Of a stretch of DNA of 64,000 nt, positions 8,833-17,796 are shown in pieces. The translations under genes were made by a program, and so were the position numbers. Numbering within the stretch: the first letter of the stretch is position 1; every line of letters starts with the position of its first letter. Where the stretch lies: positions 3,224,501 to 3,288,500 of the forward strand of contig NZ_CP070353.1 in the NCBI RefSeq assembly GCF_016919405.1, in the 5' to 3' direction. The stretch is from Ensifer sp. PDNC004 (lineage in GTDB: Bacteria; Pseudomonadota; Alphaproteobacteria; Rhizobiales; Rhizobiaceae). The notes beneath the pieces are model-generated. The model did no database searches. It had not been told where the DNA came from and saw nothing but the letters and a program-made list of their open reading frames with translations.

Positions 8833-9764
8833 TTGCCGTTCGGCTCCGTGTTCGCTTCGGGCTTTGCCGGCTGTGCCACCATGCGGTCCTTGTCGCCATA
8901 CATGACGAGCGGACGCTCGTCGTCGGTGATGACGGCAAGCTGGCGGGGATCGGCGTCGTCGTGCAGGTTTTCACCGCCGAGCACGAAGTGCCGGAGCACG
9001 CCGCCAAAGGCGAGCTCGAGGTTTTCGCGGGTGAAGGTGGTTTCGGTCGGGCCGTAGGCAAGCACGGTGTTTTTCAGAAGCACGGTGCGGTCGCAGAACT
9101 CCGGCACGCTGCCGAGATTGTGGGTCGAGACCAGCATGACCCGGCCCTCGTCGCGAAGCCCGATGAGCAGACGGATGATCGCGTCCTCGGTCTTGACGTC
9201 GACACCGGTGAAGGGCTCGTCGAGCAGGATGACCTTGCCGTCCTGGGCAAGGGCGCGCGCGAGAAAGACGCGCTTCTTCTGGCCGCCGGAGAGTTCGCCG
9301 ATCTGGCGCTTGCGGTAGTCGCTCATGCCGACGCGGGCAAGGGCTGCCTCGACCGCCTCGTGATCGATCTTCTTCGGGATGCGCAGCATGTTCATGTGGC
9401 CATAGCGGCCCATCATGACCACGTCTTCGACCAGCACCGGGAAGTTCCAGTCGACTTCTTCGGCCTGGGGCACATAGGCGACGAGGTTTTTCTTCAGCGC
9501 CTCCGGTACGGAAAGACCGAGGATCGCGATCTCGCCGCGCGACAGGCGGGCAAAGCCCATGATCGCCTTGAACAGTGTCGACTTGCCGCTGCCGTTGACG
9601 CCGACGAGTGCGGTGATCGTGCCGGTCGGGATCTCGAAGCTGGCGTCGCGCAGCGCCCGCAGGCCGTTGCGGTAGGTGACGGTGGCGCCGGCAACGCGGA
9701 TGCCGCTTCCTTGCTCGCCGGAAGTAGGTGCCGGGCCGGAGCGCGTCTTCACCTGAAGGTTCAT
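8829..9764 (-). CDS. sitB: Manganese/iron ABC transporter ATPase SitB
   Basis: A 311-residue cytoplasmic ATPase that powers the SitCD channel. Walker [10 protein letters not shown] is near residue 54, the signature [15 protein letters not shown] near 158, Walker [13 protein letters not shown] near 178, and the switch histidine in VSTHNLG near 211. The C-terminal 60 residues extend past the usual fold and end in a polar tail. Its start at 9764 overlaps the sitA stop by ATGA. Confidence 0.95.
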   Translation of the reverse strand: MNLQVKTRSGPAPTSGEQGSGIRVAGATVTYRNGLRALRDASFEIPTGTITALVGVNGSGKSTLFKAIMGFARLSRGEIAILGLSVPEALKKNLVAYVPQAEEVDWNFPVLVEDVVMMGRYGHMNMLRIPKKIDHEAVEAALARVGMSDYRKRQIGELSGGQKKRVFLARALAQDGKVILLDEPFTGVDVKTEDAIIRLLIGLRDEGRVMLVSTHNLGSVPEFCDRTVLLKNTVLAYGPTETTFTRENLELAFGGVLRHFVLGGENLHDDADPRQLAVITDDERPLVMYGDKDRMVAQPAKPEANTEPNGK

Positions 9765-10666
9765 TGTGCAAGACCCTTGGCGATGGTTTCCGATGTGACG
9801 CGCAGCAGGTCGACATAGGTTGGAACCGGGCCGTCCGCTTCGCTCAGGGAATCAACGTAAAGCACGCCGCCGTATTTTGCACCGGTCTCGCGTGCCACTT
9901 GCTCTGCCGGATCAGGCGAAATCGTGCTTTCGGAGAAGACGACCGGGATATGATTGGCGCGGACGGCGTCGATCACCTTGCGGACCTGCTGCGGGGTGCC
10001 CTGCTGGTCGGCGTTGATCGGCCACAGATAGAGTTCCTTCATGCCGAAATCGCGGATCAGGTAGCTGAAGGCGCCTTCGCTCGAGACCAGCCAGCGCTTG
10101 TCCTCGGGGATCTTGGCGATCTCGGCGCGGATCGGCGCGATGGTCGCTTCGATCTTCTGCTTGTAGGCCTCTGCGTTGGCCTTGTAGGTTTCGGCATTAT
10201 CAGGGTCGTACTTCACGAAGGCGTCGCGGATATTGTCGACATAGATCAACGCGGCCGACGGCGACATCCAGGCATGCGGATTGGGCTTGCCGGAATAGGG
10301 CCCCTCGGCAATGCCCATGGGGTCGATGCCGGTCGAGACGACGACGCCGGGAACATCGTCGAAGTTCTGGAAGAACTTTTCGAACCAGCGCTCCAGGTTC
10401 AGGCCGTTCCAGAGGATCAGCTTGGCGTCATGCGCCTTCAGGATATCGCGCGGCGTCGGCTGGTAGTTGTGGATCTCGGCGCCCGGCTTGGTGATTGATT
10501 CGACGATGGCTGCGTCGCCTGCGACATTCTTTGCCATGTCGGCAATGACCGTGAAGGTCGTCACGGCCTTGAATTTCTCCTGCGCGTAAGCGGCGCCTGG
10601 AACGAGCGCAATGGCTGCGACGGCCGTCATTGCCGCCAGGATCGCGCGCCTCGTCTGATCGATCAT
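9761..10666 (-). CDS. sitA: Manganese/iron-binding periplasmic protein SitA
   Basis: A 301-residue metal-binding protein of the ZnuA/TroA cluster. The signal peptide covers about residues 1-28, ending in GAAYA before QEKFKAV. Likely metal ligands are the His in HNYQPTPRD (about 66), the His in NPHAWMSP (about 130), the Glu in SSEGAF (about 195) and the Asp in [10 protein letters not shown] (about 270). The absence of a long His-rich loop between helices argues for Mn/Fe rather than Zn. First gene of sitABCD, divergent from mur, with the presumed Mur operator 43 bases upstream. Confidence 0.94.
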   Translation of the reverse strand: MIDQTRRAILAAMTAVAAIALVPGAAYAQEKFKAVTTFTVIADMAKNVAGDAAIVESITKPGAEIHNYQPTPRDILKAHDAKLILWNGLNLERWFEKFFQNFDDVPGVVVSTGIDPMGIAEGPYSGKPNPHAWMSPSAALIYVDNIRDAFVKYDPDNAETYKANAEAYKQKIEATIAPIRAEIAKIPEDKRWLVSSEGAFSYLIRDFGMKELYLWPINADQQGTPQQVRKVIDAVRANHIPVVFSESTISPDPAEQVARETGAKYGGVLYVDSLSEADGPVPTYVDLLRVTSETIAKGLAQ

Positions 10667-10708
10667 TCTCTACTCCCAGATGTTGATGCTCACAGGAGTA
10701 GGGGAATG

Positions 10709-10745
10709 ATTTGCATAAGTCAATGCAAATGAGAAGCATTCGCAA
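10709..10745. promoter_or_regulatory. Mur-type manganese operator
   Basis: A perfect inverted repeat, ATTTGCAT (10709-10716) and ATGCAAAT (10723-10730), is separated by six bases in the sitA-mur divergent region. A third half-site, ATTCGCAA (10738-10745), pairs with TGCAAAT with one mismatch and a seven-base spacer. Fur-family Mur proteins of rhizobia are known to repress sit through AT-rich TGCA-containing palindromes upstream of sitA. Assigning this element to Mur is inferred from position and form. Confidence 0.8.
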
Positions 10746-10787
10746 CTGGCTATTTTCAAAGGCCGTGCCCTTGGCTAGTGTACGGCC

Positions 10788-11216
10788 ATGAAACAGAACA
10801 AGAATCGTGTCGAAGAACTGGAAGGCGTGTTGCGGGATGGCGGCGTGCGCGTGACGCGCCAGCGTGCCGCAATCCTGAAGATCCTCGCCACCGCAGAAGA
10901 CCATCCGGATGCAAACGAACTGCATCGCCGGGCGAAGGAAATCGACGCCACCGTCTCGCTGTCGACGGTCTACCGGACGTTGTCTGCGCTTGAGCAACAG
11001 GGCGTGGTGCAGCGCCATGCCTTCGAGAGTGCGACTGCTCGCTTCGAGACTGCCGATGCGCCGCATCATGACCACCTGATCGATATCGACACCGGCGCGG
11101 TGATCGAGTTCCGCTCCGACAAGATCGAGCAGCTTCAGGCGGAAATCGCCGCGGAACTCGGCTATGACCTCGTACGTCACCGGCTGGAACTCTACTGCCG
11201 CAAGCGCAAGGACTGA
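10788..11216 (+). CDS. mur: Fur-family manganese uptake regulator Mur
   Basis: A 142-residue Fur-family repressor. The DNA-binding domain (about 1-85) includes GVRVTRQRAAILKIL and STVYRTLSALEQQGVV. The metal-sensing domain has HHDHLIDIDTGAVIEF. The Cys-x-x-Cys pair of classical Fur (HHDHLICLDC) is replaced by DIDT, so there is no Cys4 structural zinc site, as in rhizobial Mur. In this group the Fur homologue senses Mn2+ and represses sitABCD, while Irr/RirA handle iron. Divergence from sitA supports that. The ATG at 10788 has no strong Shine-Dalgarno. Confidence 0.92.
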   Translation: MKQNKNRVEELEGVLRDGGVRVTRQRAAILKILATAEDHPDANELHRRAKEIDATVSLSTVYRTLSALEQQGVVQRHAFESATARFETADAPHHDHLIDIDTGAVIEFRSDKIEQLQAEIAAELGYDLVRHRLELYCRKRKD

Positions 11217-11275
11217 GGCGTCGGCAACGGTGCGCCAGACGGCGCGCGATCTCTTCTCTTTATCCGTGAGTGGGC

Positions 11276-12187
11276 TCAGCGGCGGTCGGCGATCGCGGCG
11301 GCGCTTCGCCGTGCCGGGATGGTCATGGCCGCGACCCCGACGATGACGCAGCCAAGGCCGATCCAGGCGGTGTCGGACAGCCGTTCGCCGAGAAAGAGCG
11401 CACCGATGGCAACGCCGATCGGCACGCGCAGATAGGCCTGGGCCGTGGCGCCGACCGAGCCCAGCGTCTGAATCAGCCGGAAGTAGATGGCAAAGGCAAG
11501 GGCGGTCGAGAAGACGGCGAGGCCGACGAGCGCCAGCAACGACTCCGCCGATGGTGACAGCGTCCAGGGCCTGTCGACGACAAGGCTTACCGGGATCAAC
11601 AGCGCAGCGCCTGCAATCAAAGATCCGGCGGCGGGCATCATCGGGTCGAGCCCCTTGAAGCCGCGACCGAAGATGGCGGCGCCCGCGTAGCAGACGGTGG
11701 CGAGCACGACGGCGAGCTGCGGCAGCAACTGTTCGCCGAGACCGCCGAAGGCCTCCATGCCGATGATCAGGCTGATGCCGGTCATGCCGGCAACGATGCC
11801 GACCAGCTTGCGGGCCGTGACGGCTTCGTGGCGGGTGATCAGCGCCGTCATCAGGAAGGCAAAGATCGGCGTCGTCGCATTGAGGATCGAGGCGATGCCG
11901 GCATCGATCGTCTGCTCGGCCCAGGCGATCATCGTGAAGGGCACGACGCTGTTGAGGCAGGCCTGGAACAGGAAGCGCCGCCAGGTTGCCGCGTCACGTG
12001 GCAGGCTGAGGCCGCGCCAGCGCAGAACGGCAAGAAGAAGCGTGCCGGCGATCAAGGTGCGGGCGGCAATCAGCGTCACCGGCGGAATGGTCTCGATGCC
12101 GATTTTGATGAAGGTGTAGGAGGCGCCCCAGAGCGTTGCGAGCGCCAGCAGCAACAGGAGTTCGAGGGAGAGGTTGGTCTTGGCCAT
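11276..12187 (-). CDS. EamA/DMT-superfamily transporter
   Basis: A 303-residue drug/metabolite transporter with ten predicted membrane helices in two EamA repeats (about 10-140 and 155-290). Characteristic segments are LWGASYTFIKIGIETIPP near the N-terminus and LGSVGATAQAYLRVPIGVAIGALFLGERLSDTAWIGLGCVIVG near the C-terminus. Such proteins usually export amino acids or other metabolites; the substrate cannot be read from sequence. It is convergent with mur and separated from the NCS2 gene upstream by a strong terminator. Confidence 0.9.
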   Translation of the reverse strand: MAKTNLSLELLLLLALATLWGASYTFIKIGIETIPPVTLIAARTLIAGTLLLAVLRWRGLSLPRDAATWRRFLFQACLNSVVPFTMIAWAEQTIDAGIASILNATTPIFAFLMTALITRHEAVTARKLVGIVAGMTGISLIIGMEAFGGLGEQLLPQLAVVLATVCYAGAAIFGRGFKGLDPMMPAAGSLIAGAALLIPVSLVVDRPWTLSPSAESLLALVGLAVFSTALAFAIYFRLIQTLGSVGATAQAYLRVPIGVAIGALFLGERLSDTAWIGLGCVIVGVAAMTIPARRSAAAIADRR

Positions 12188-12287
12188 CGGGGTCGCATCC
12201 TTGCGTCGTCATTGTTGCCATCGTTCTAGCGCGACGCTGGCGGCGGATGCTTCGTTGGTGGTCGAAGTATCGGGATCTTGCCGTGTG

Positions 12288-12329
12288 AAAAGCGAAACCC
12301 CGGCTTTCGCGGGAAAGCCGGGGTTTCGC
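12288..12329 (-). terminator. Long perfect hairpin terminator
   Basis: A perfect 16-bp stem (12292-12307 with 12314-12329) has the loop CGCGGG. On the minus strand it is followed by TTTT, so it terminates the NCS2 permease transcript ending at 12343. Confidence 0.88.
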
Positions 12330-12342
12330 GATTGCGGTTGGC

Positions 12343-13829
12343 TCAATGGCTATCGGCAAGTTTGGCAGCATTGACGCTGGCTGTGCTTTCGAAGCTGAGA
12401 CCGTTGAAGAAGGCGTTGAGCACGACCGCCGAGATCGAAGCAAGCACGATGCCGGACTCGATGATCGGGTGGATCGCATGTGGCAGCCAGATCAGGAAGT
12501 TCGGCGCGATCAGCGGGATCAGGCCGAAGCCGACCGAGACGGCGACCACGAACAGGTTGTTGCGCGACGACTTGAAATCGACGCTCGACAGGATGCGTAC
12601 GCCGGTCGCAGCAACCATGCCGAACATGACAAGGCCGGCGCCGCCGAGCACGAAGGTCGGAACCGCTTCGACCAGAGCGCCCATCTTGGGGATCAGGCCG
12701 AGCGCGATCATGATGACGCCCCCCATCACGCAGACGTAGCGGCTCTTGACGCCGGTGACGCCGACAAGGCCGACATTCTGCGAGAAGCTCGTATAGGGGA
12801 AGGTGTTGAACAGGCCGCCGATCATGGTGCCGAGACCATCGACCCTAAGGCCGGCCGTCAACTGCTGCCTTGAGACTTCGCGGTTGGTGATTTCGCCGAG
12901 TGCCAGGAACATGCCGGTCGATTCGATCATCACAACGATCATGACCAGCGACATGGTGGCGATCAGCACCGGATCGAAGATCGGCATGCCGAAGCGCAGC
13001 GGTGTGACGACGGCAAACCAGCCGGCATCCGCCACCCGGTCGAAATGCATCATGCCGAGTGCTGCGGCGACGACGCAGCCGACGACGACGCCGGTCAGTA
13101 CCGCGATGTTGCTGATCAATCCGCGGCCGAAGCGGGCAATCACGAGAATGGAGAGGAGCACGAAGCCGGCAAGCGCAATGTGGCTCGGCTCGGCGTAGAG
13201 CGGGTTTGGTACGCTGGCGCCAAGCACCAGGCCATCCGGAACCGCCGGGCCTCCGGTGGCTGCGGCCTTCTTGAGCTCCGCCAGCCATTCTGCATGGGTT
13301 GGATCGACGAGCTTGGGTGCGGTCGGGCCGAAGGGGTTGCCGAAGATCCAGTTCACGCCGACGCGCATCAGCGAAACGCCGATGACGAGAATGATCGTGC
13401 CGGTGACCACAGGGGGGGGAAGAACCTCAGGAGCCGGCCCATGACCGGCGCAAGCAGCAGCGCGACGAGGCCGGCGCCGATGATCGCGCCGAAGATCATC
13501 CGGGCACCCTCCTGTCCGGGCGTCATGGCTGCCATCGAGACCATCGGGCCGACCGAGGCGAAGGTAACGCCCATCATGACCGGAAGCCGGATGCCGATGC
13601 TGCGGCCGACGCCCAGCGACTGGATGATGGTGACGAGGCCGCAAACGAAAAGATCGGCCGAAATCAGAAAAGCGACGTCCTCAGGGCTGAGCTGCAAGGC
13701 GCGGCCGACGATCAAGGGCACCGCGACGGCACCGCCGTACATGACAAGGACATGCTGTAACCCGAGGGTCGCAAGCCTGCCCACGGGCAGCCTTTCGTCC
13801 ACCGGGTGTATGCTGGAAACGTCGCTCAT
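12343..13829 (-). pseudogene. NCS2 xanthine/urate/uracil permease, frameshifted
   Basis: Nucleobase:cation symporter-2 permease in two frames. It starts MSDVSSIHPVDERLPVGRL at 13829, after GAGGAGG, and reads to RLLRFFPP. It then leaves frame at a run of eight C on the coding strand (13412-13419) and continues as PVVTGTIILVIGVSLM in another frame to 12343. The family motif near FPPVVTG would be restored with six C (or nine). Restored, the protein has about 494 residues and 12-14 helices. It includes the NAT signature QNVGLVGVTGVKSR and family-typical VDGLGTMIGGLFNTFPYTSFS. A xanthine or urate substrate is likely for this subgroup. The break may be slippage, true inactivation or a sequencing error. 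Confidence 0.85.
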
Positions 13830-14160
13830 GGTTCCTCCTCCCATTGCATCGACCAGTCCGGCCCCCCCGTCCTCCAACAGGGGAAACGCTATCTTCGGTT
13901 GTCGAGACAGAATGTCGCAAGTCTTGCCGGAACGAAAACACTTTCCGGATTCCGGGGGGAGTTGTCGAGGGGTGATCGGGGCGGAAAAGGTCCGGATTTG
14001 ACCGTCGAACGGCTCTGACCGGGCACGTCTTGCCGAAGAAAGACCCAAGGCATGGCAAAGAACGAGGTGATCCTAGCAACGATGCAACGTTGCTGCAATG
14101 CGAAACGACGATGGTTCGTCGCGCCGGGTGCGACGGTTCCGCCACGGTTCGTTTGGGATC
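13830..14160. other. 331-bp divergent intergenic region with palindromes
   Basis: Lies between the NCS2 gene and a secreted protein gene. It has G- and C-runs at 13860-13868 and 13955-13962. It also has an inverted repeat AGCAACG (14075-14081) / CGTTGCT (14088-14094) that includes the 10-bp palindrome GCAACGTTGC (14084-14093), a possible operator. I see no supported gene in it. Confidence 0.5.
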
Positions 14161-14619
14161 ATGTCGATGAAATCTTGCAGATTGGCCTTTTCGTCTCCCG
14201 GTCGTGTGCTTCTCGCGCTGCTGATCGTTCTCTGGCCTGCGGTTGCCGGGGCGAGCGGCGTGAGCTTCCAGGGGCAATGGCAGCAGGTCGTCTCCGGTGC
14301 CGGTGACTGCGAGAGCTGCTCGGTCGAGATCCGGCGGAACGGCCCCGTGCTGAAGGTGACGGGCAGGGACGGATGGTTCGCGGTGACCCATCTCGGCCGG
14401 GTCGAGGGTTCGAGTGCCGAAGGCATCGGTCGCTGGAACGAGGATGGCGCCAGCCGTTATCGCGGCAAGCCTTTCGACATCCGCATCACGATCGTCGACG
14501 AGCATCTCTACATGGACATGAGCGTGCGGATGGATGACGGCTCGACGCAGGCGATCAGAGCAATCTTCGACAAGCGCCGGTTAGAGAAGTCCGGGCGCCT
14601 GCGGCTTGCCCACATGTAG
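14161..14619 (+). CDS. Secreted hypothetical protein
   Basis: About 152 residues. From ATG 14161 (or 14167) a basic start MSMKSCRLAF and hydrophobic core VLLALLIVLWPAVAGASG form a typical signal peptide with cleavage near residue 31. The mature part is about 120 residues and beta-rich, with a close CESC pair (DCESCSVEI), perhaps a disulfide or metal site. It also has a motif like GRWNEDGASRYRGKPFDIRI. I do not recognise a family. An open frame extends back to 14098 but lacks a signal sequence there, so 14161 is preferred. It stands alone, convergent with the glp operon. Confidence 0.7.
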   Translation: MSMKSCRLAFSSPGRVLLALLIVLWPAVAGASGVSFQGQWQQVVSGAGDCESCSVEIRRNGPVLKVTGRDGWFAVTHLGRVEGSSAEGIGRWNEDGASRYRGKPFDIRITIVDEHLYMDMSVRMDDGSTQAIRAIFDKRRLEKSGRLRLAHM

Positions 14620-14689
14620 GCGTGGTCGGCGTCCCGCGGCAGCCGGCAAAGAAATACCGGGGCCGTTGCCGACCCCGGTGCCGCATCTC

Positions 14690-14725
14690 CTGAAAAGAAA
14701 AGGCCGCCCGCTTTGGGGCGGCCTT
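14690..14725 (-). terminator. Terminator of the glycerol operon
   Basis: A 10-bp stem, AAGGCCGCCC (14700-14709) with GGGCGGCCTT (14716-14725), has a 6-base loop. On the minus strand it is followed by TTTCTTTTC. It lies just after the glpV stop at 14730. Confidence 0.88.
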
Positions 14726-14729
14726 CCTG

Positions 14730-16451
14730 TTACTTCTGCCAGCTCTTGACCAGATCGTCGTAGTTGACGGTCTGCGGCTTTTCCTTCTCGTTCTCGATCT
14801 TCAGCTGCGGAGCGAGGTTGCCCTTGGATACGGCGTCCTTGTTCCAGTACTCGAGATCGTGCTCTTCGGCGAGCTTCGGGCCGATGTCGCCCTGAACGCC
14901 CGAGCGTTCGAGACGGGAGAGAACCTTCTCCTGCTCGGCGCAGAGCGAGTCCATGGCTTCCTGAGCGGTCTTGGCACCCGAGGATGCATCGCCGATCGCC
15001 TGCCACCACAGCTGAGCCAGCTTCGGATAGTCAGGAACGTTCGTACCGGTCGGCGACCACTGCAGGCGGGCCGGCGAACGGTAGAACTCGATCAGACCGC
15101 CGAGCTTCGGAGCGCGGTCCGTGAAGCTCTTGTGGTCCAGCGTCGACTGGCGAATGAAGGTGAGGCCGACATGGCTCTTCTTCACGTCGACGGTCTTCGA
15201 GGTCACGAACTGCGCGTAGAGCCAGGCGGCCTTGGCGCGATCGTCAGGCGTGGACTTCAGAAGCGTCCAGGAACCGGCGTCCTGGTAACCGAGCTTCATG
15301 CCGTCCTTCCAGTAGACGCCATGCGGGCTCGGAGCAAAACGCCACTTCGGCGTGCCGTCCTCGTTGACAACCGGCAGACCGGGCTTCACGAAGTCGGCGG
15401 TGAACGCCGTGTAGGTGAACATCTGCTGGGCGACTTCGCCCTGCGACGGGACCGGGCCGGATTCCGAGAAGGTCATGCCCTGGGCAGCTGCCGGTGCATA
15501 GGCCTTCATCCAGTCGAGGTACTTCTGGATGGAGTAGACGGCAGCCGGGCCGTTGGTGTCGCCGCCGCGGGCAACGCAGGAGCCGACCGGACGCGAATTC
15601 TCGTCGACCTTGATGCCCCATTCGTCGACCGGCTTGCCGTTCGGAATGCCCTTGTCGCCGTTGCCGGCCATCGACAGCCAGGCGTCGGTGAAGCGCCAGC
15701 CGAGCGACGGGTCCTTCTTGCCGTAGTCCATGTGGCCATAGACTTTCTTGCCGTCGACTTCGCGGCCGGTGAAGAACTCGGCGATGTCTTCGTAAGCGGA
15801 CCAGTTGACCGGAACGCCGAGGTCGTAGCCGTACTTCGCCTTGAAGTCCGCCTTGTTCTTCTCGTCGTTGAACCAGTCGTAGCGGAACCAGTAGAGGTTC
15901 GCGAACTGCTGGTCGGGCAGCTGGTAGAGCTTGCCGTCAGGTGCTGTCGTGAAGGACTTGCCGATGAAGTCGTCGATGTCGAGGTTCGGGTTGGTGACGT
16001 CCTTGCCTTCATTGGCCATGAAGTCGGTCAGGCTGCGGGCCTGCTGGTAGCGCCAATGGGTACCGATCAGATCCGAGTCGTTGATGTAGGCGTCATAGAC
16101 GTTTTCGCCCGACTGCATCTGCGTCTGCAGCTTTTCGACGACGTCGCCTTCGCCGATCAGGTCGTGGGTGATCTTGATGCCGGTGATGTCGGAGAAGGCC
16201 TTGGCCAGCGTCTTCGATTCGTATTCATGGGTGGTGATCGTTTCGGAAACGACCTTGATTTCCATGCCGGCAAAGGGCTTCGCCGCATCGACGAACCACT
16301 GCATTTCGGCTTCCTGGGCCGCGCGGTCGAGCGAGGACATGTCGCCGATCTCGCTGTCGAGGAACTTCTTGGCTTCGTCCATGCCGGCGAATGCGGTGCC
16401 GGTGAATGCCAGCAGCATAGCTGCCGTCGTAGTCAAAAGATGCCGTCGCAT
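14730..16451 (-). CDS. glpV: Glycerol ABC transporter substrate-binding protein GlpV
   Basis: A 573-residue periplasmic binding protein, long for the class but typical of GlpV. The signal peptide is about 1-22 (MRRHLLTTTAAMLLAFTGTAFA). The mature protein is a two-lobed extracellular-solute-binding fold with VVEKLQTQMQSGENVYDAYINDSDLIG and SQGEVAQQMFTYTAFTADFV. The start at 16451 follows GGGAGGG with good spacing; the open frame further upstream is a shadow. It delivers glycerol to GlpPQ. Last gene of the operon, as in the glpSTPQUV system described for Rhizobium leguminosarum. Confidence 0.92.
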   Translation of the reverse strand: MRRHLLTTTAAMLLAFTGTAFAGMDEAKKFLDSEIGDMSSLDRAAQEAEMQWFVDAAKPFAGMEIKVVSETITTHEYESKTLAKAFSDITGIKITHDLIGEGDVVEKLQTQMQSGENVYDAYINDSDLIGTHWRYQQARSLTDFMANEGKDVTNPNLDIDDFIGKSFTTAPDGKLYQLPDQQFANLYWFRYDWFNDEKNKADFKAKYGYDLGVPVNWSAYEDIAEFFTGREVDGKKVYGHMDYGKKDPSLGWRFTDAWLSMAGNGDKGIPNGKPVDEWGIKVDENSRPVGSCVARGGDTNGPAAVYSIQKYLDWMKAYAPAAAQGMTFSESGPVPSQGEVAQQMFTYTAFTADFVKPGLPVVNEDGTPKWRFAPSPHGVYWKDGMKLGYQDAGSWTLLKSTPDDRAKAAWLYAQFVTSKTVDVKKSHVGLTFIRQSTLDHKSFTDRAPKLGGLIEFYRSPARLQWSPTGTNVPDYPKLAQLWWQAIGDASSGAKTAQEAMDSLCAEQEKVLSRLERSGVQGDIGPKLAEEHDLEYWNKDAVSKGNLAPQLKIENEKEKPQTVNYDDLVKSWQK

Positions 16452-16533
16452 AATTCCCTCCCTTAGGTTTGCGAATGCGGTTCTTTGGCTTTCGAGGGGT
16501 CGCTGGTTTAGCGGCCCCTCAAATCGGTTCGCC

Positions 16534-16959
16534 TCAGACGTAGCGGAAGACGCCGACGGCATAGACCAGGGAGAGCGCGAGCGCCCACCACAGGTTCTGC
16601 CCGCCGACGAAGCCGAGCCATGCGAGGTGAATGAAGGCGCTGCCGAGCAGTGACACGAAGAGGCGATCGCCCCGTGTCGTCTCGAAGCGCAGGATGCCGA
16701 CGCGCGGGTTGCCACCGGGCGAGGCATATTCCCAGACCGCCATCATCGACAGCAGCGCGAAGATGGTGAGGAAGAACATGGCCGACGGAAACGACCAGGC
16801 CATCCAGCCACCGGGGATGAGCGGCGCGAACCAGTCGCGCGCGCCGTCCTTGATCGGCAGCATGCTGAAGAGCAGCCCCGCAACGGCGGCGTAGACGACG
16901 AGAACGGCGGCAAACGGCAGTTGCCAACGCGCCTTGCGAATGGGTTGAGCGGTCATCAT
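16534..16959 (-). CDS. glpU: Glycerol transporter small membrane protein GlpU (DUF2160)
   Basis: About 141 residues with four hydrophobic helices (roughly 14-32, 48-70, 92-112, 120-138) and the DUF2160 features PGGWMAWSFPSAMFFLTIFALLSMMAVWEYASPGGNPR. This small protein always accompanies this glycerol importer; its exact role is unresolved. The ATG at 16959 overlaps the glpQ stop (ATGA). A second ATG at 16956 is slightly better spaced from GGGGAGGG. The longer open frame upstream is a glpQ shadow. Confidence 0.88.
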   Translation of the reverse strand: MMTAQPIRKARWQLPFAAVLVVYAAVAGLLFSMLPIKDGARDWFAPLIPGGWMAWSFPSAMFFLTIFALLSMMAVWEYASPGGNPRVGILRFETTRGDRLFVSLLGSAFIHLAWLGFVGGQNLWWALALSLVYAVGVFRYV

Positions 16960-17774
16960 ACCCTCCCCAGGGCAAAGCCCTTGGCGATGTAGTTGCGAAC
17001 GAAATAGATCACCAGCGCGCCCGGAATGATGGTGAGCACGCCGGCAGCGGCGAGCACGCCCCAGTCGAGACCGGAGGCGGAAACCGTGCGGGTCATGGTG
17101 GCGGCGATCGGCTTGGCGTCCGTGGTCGTCAGCGTGCGGGCAAGCAAGAGTTCGACCCACGAGAACATGAAGCAGAAGAAGGCGGCGACACCGATGCCGG
17201 ACGCGATCAGCGGCATGAAGATCTTCACGAAGAAGCGCGGGAACGAGTAACCGTCGATATAGGCGGTTTCGTCGATCTCCTTCGGCACGCCCGACATGAA
17301 GCCTTCCAGGATCCAGACGGCGAGCGGCACGTTGAACAGGCAGTGTGCAAGCGCCACTGCGATGTGCGTGTCGATCAGGCCGAAGGCCGAATAGAGCTGG
17401 AAGAAGGGCAGCGCGAAGACCGCCGGCGGCGCCATGCGGTTGGTCAATAGCCAGAAGAACAGGTGCTTGTCGCCGAGGAAGCGGTAGCGCGAGAAGGCGT
17501 AGGCCGCCGGCAGCGCCGCCGTCACCGAGATCACCGTGTTCATGACGACGTAAATGATCGAGTTGATATAGCCGTTGTACCAGGAGGGATCGGTGAAGAT
17601 TACCTCATAGTTCCGGAGCGTCGGATTGACCGGCCAGAGCGAGAAGGTGCTGAGGATCTCGCTCGTTTCCTTGAAGCTCATGTTGACGAGCCAGTAGATC
17701 GGCAGGAGCAGGAAGACGATGTAGATCGTCGGCACCAGCCAGGAGAGGCGTTCGGTAAGCGGTTGTTTTTGCAT
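16956..17774 (-). CDS. glpQ: Glycerol ABC transporter permease GlpQ
   Basis: A 272-residue MalG-type inner-membrane permease with six predicted helices. The EAA loop contacting the ATPase reads EIDETAYIDGYSFPRFFVKIFMPLIASG (around residues 165-192), with the conserved A-x-x-DG. It forms the channel with GlpP. It starts at 17774 with GGAGG upstream and is translationally coupled to glpU. Confidence 0.92.
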   Translation of the reverse strand: MQKQPLTERLSWLVPTIYIVFLLLPIYWLVNMSFKETSEILSTFSLWPVNPTLRNYEVIFTDPSWYNGYINSIIYVVMNTVISVTAALPAAYAFSRYRFLGDKHLFFWLLTNRMAPPAVFALPFFQLYSAFGLIDTHIAVALAHCLFNVPLAVWILEGFMSGVPKEIDETAYIDGYSFPRFFVKIFMPLIASGIGVAAFFCFMFSWVELLLARTLTTTDAKPIAATMTRTVSASGLDWGVLAAAGVLTIIPGALVIYFVRNYIAKGFALGRV

Positions 17775-17796
17775 TTTGTTTCTCCTCCCGCCTTTG

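Noticed and set aside
14859..16466. 535-codon plus-strand open frame opposite glpV
   Set aside because: Composition is Arg/Val/Asp-rich filler typical of antisense frames; glpV on the other strand has full domain support.
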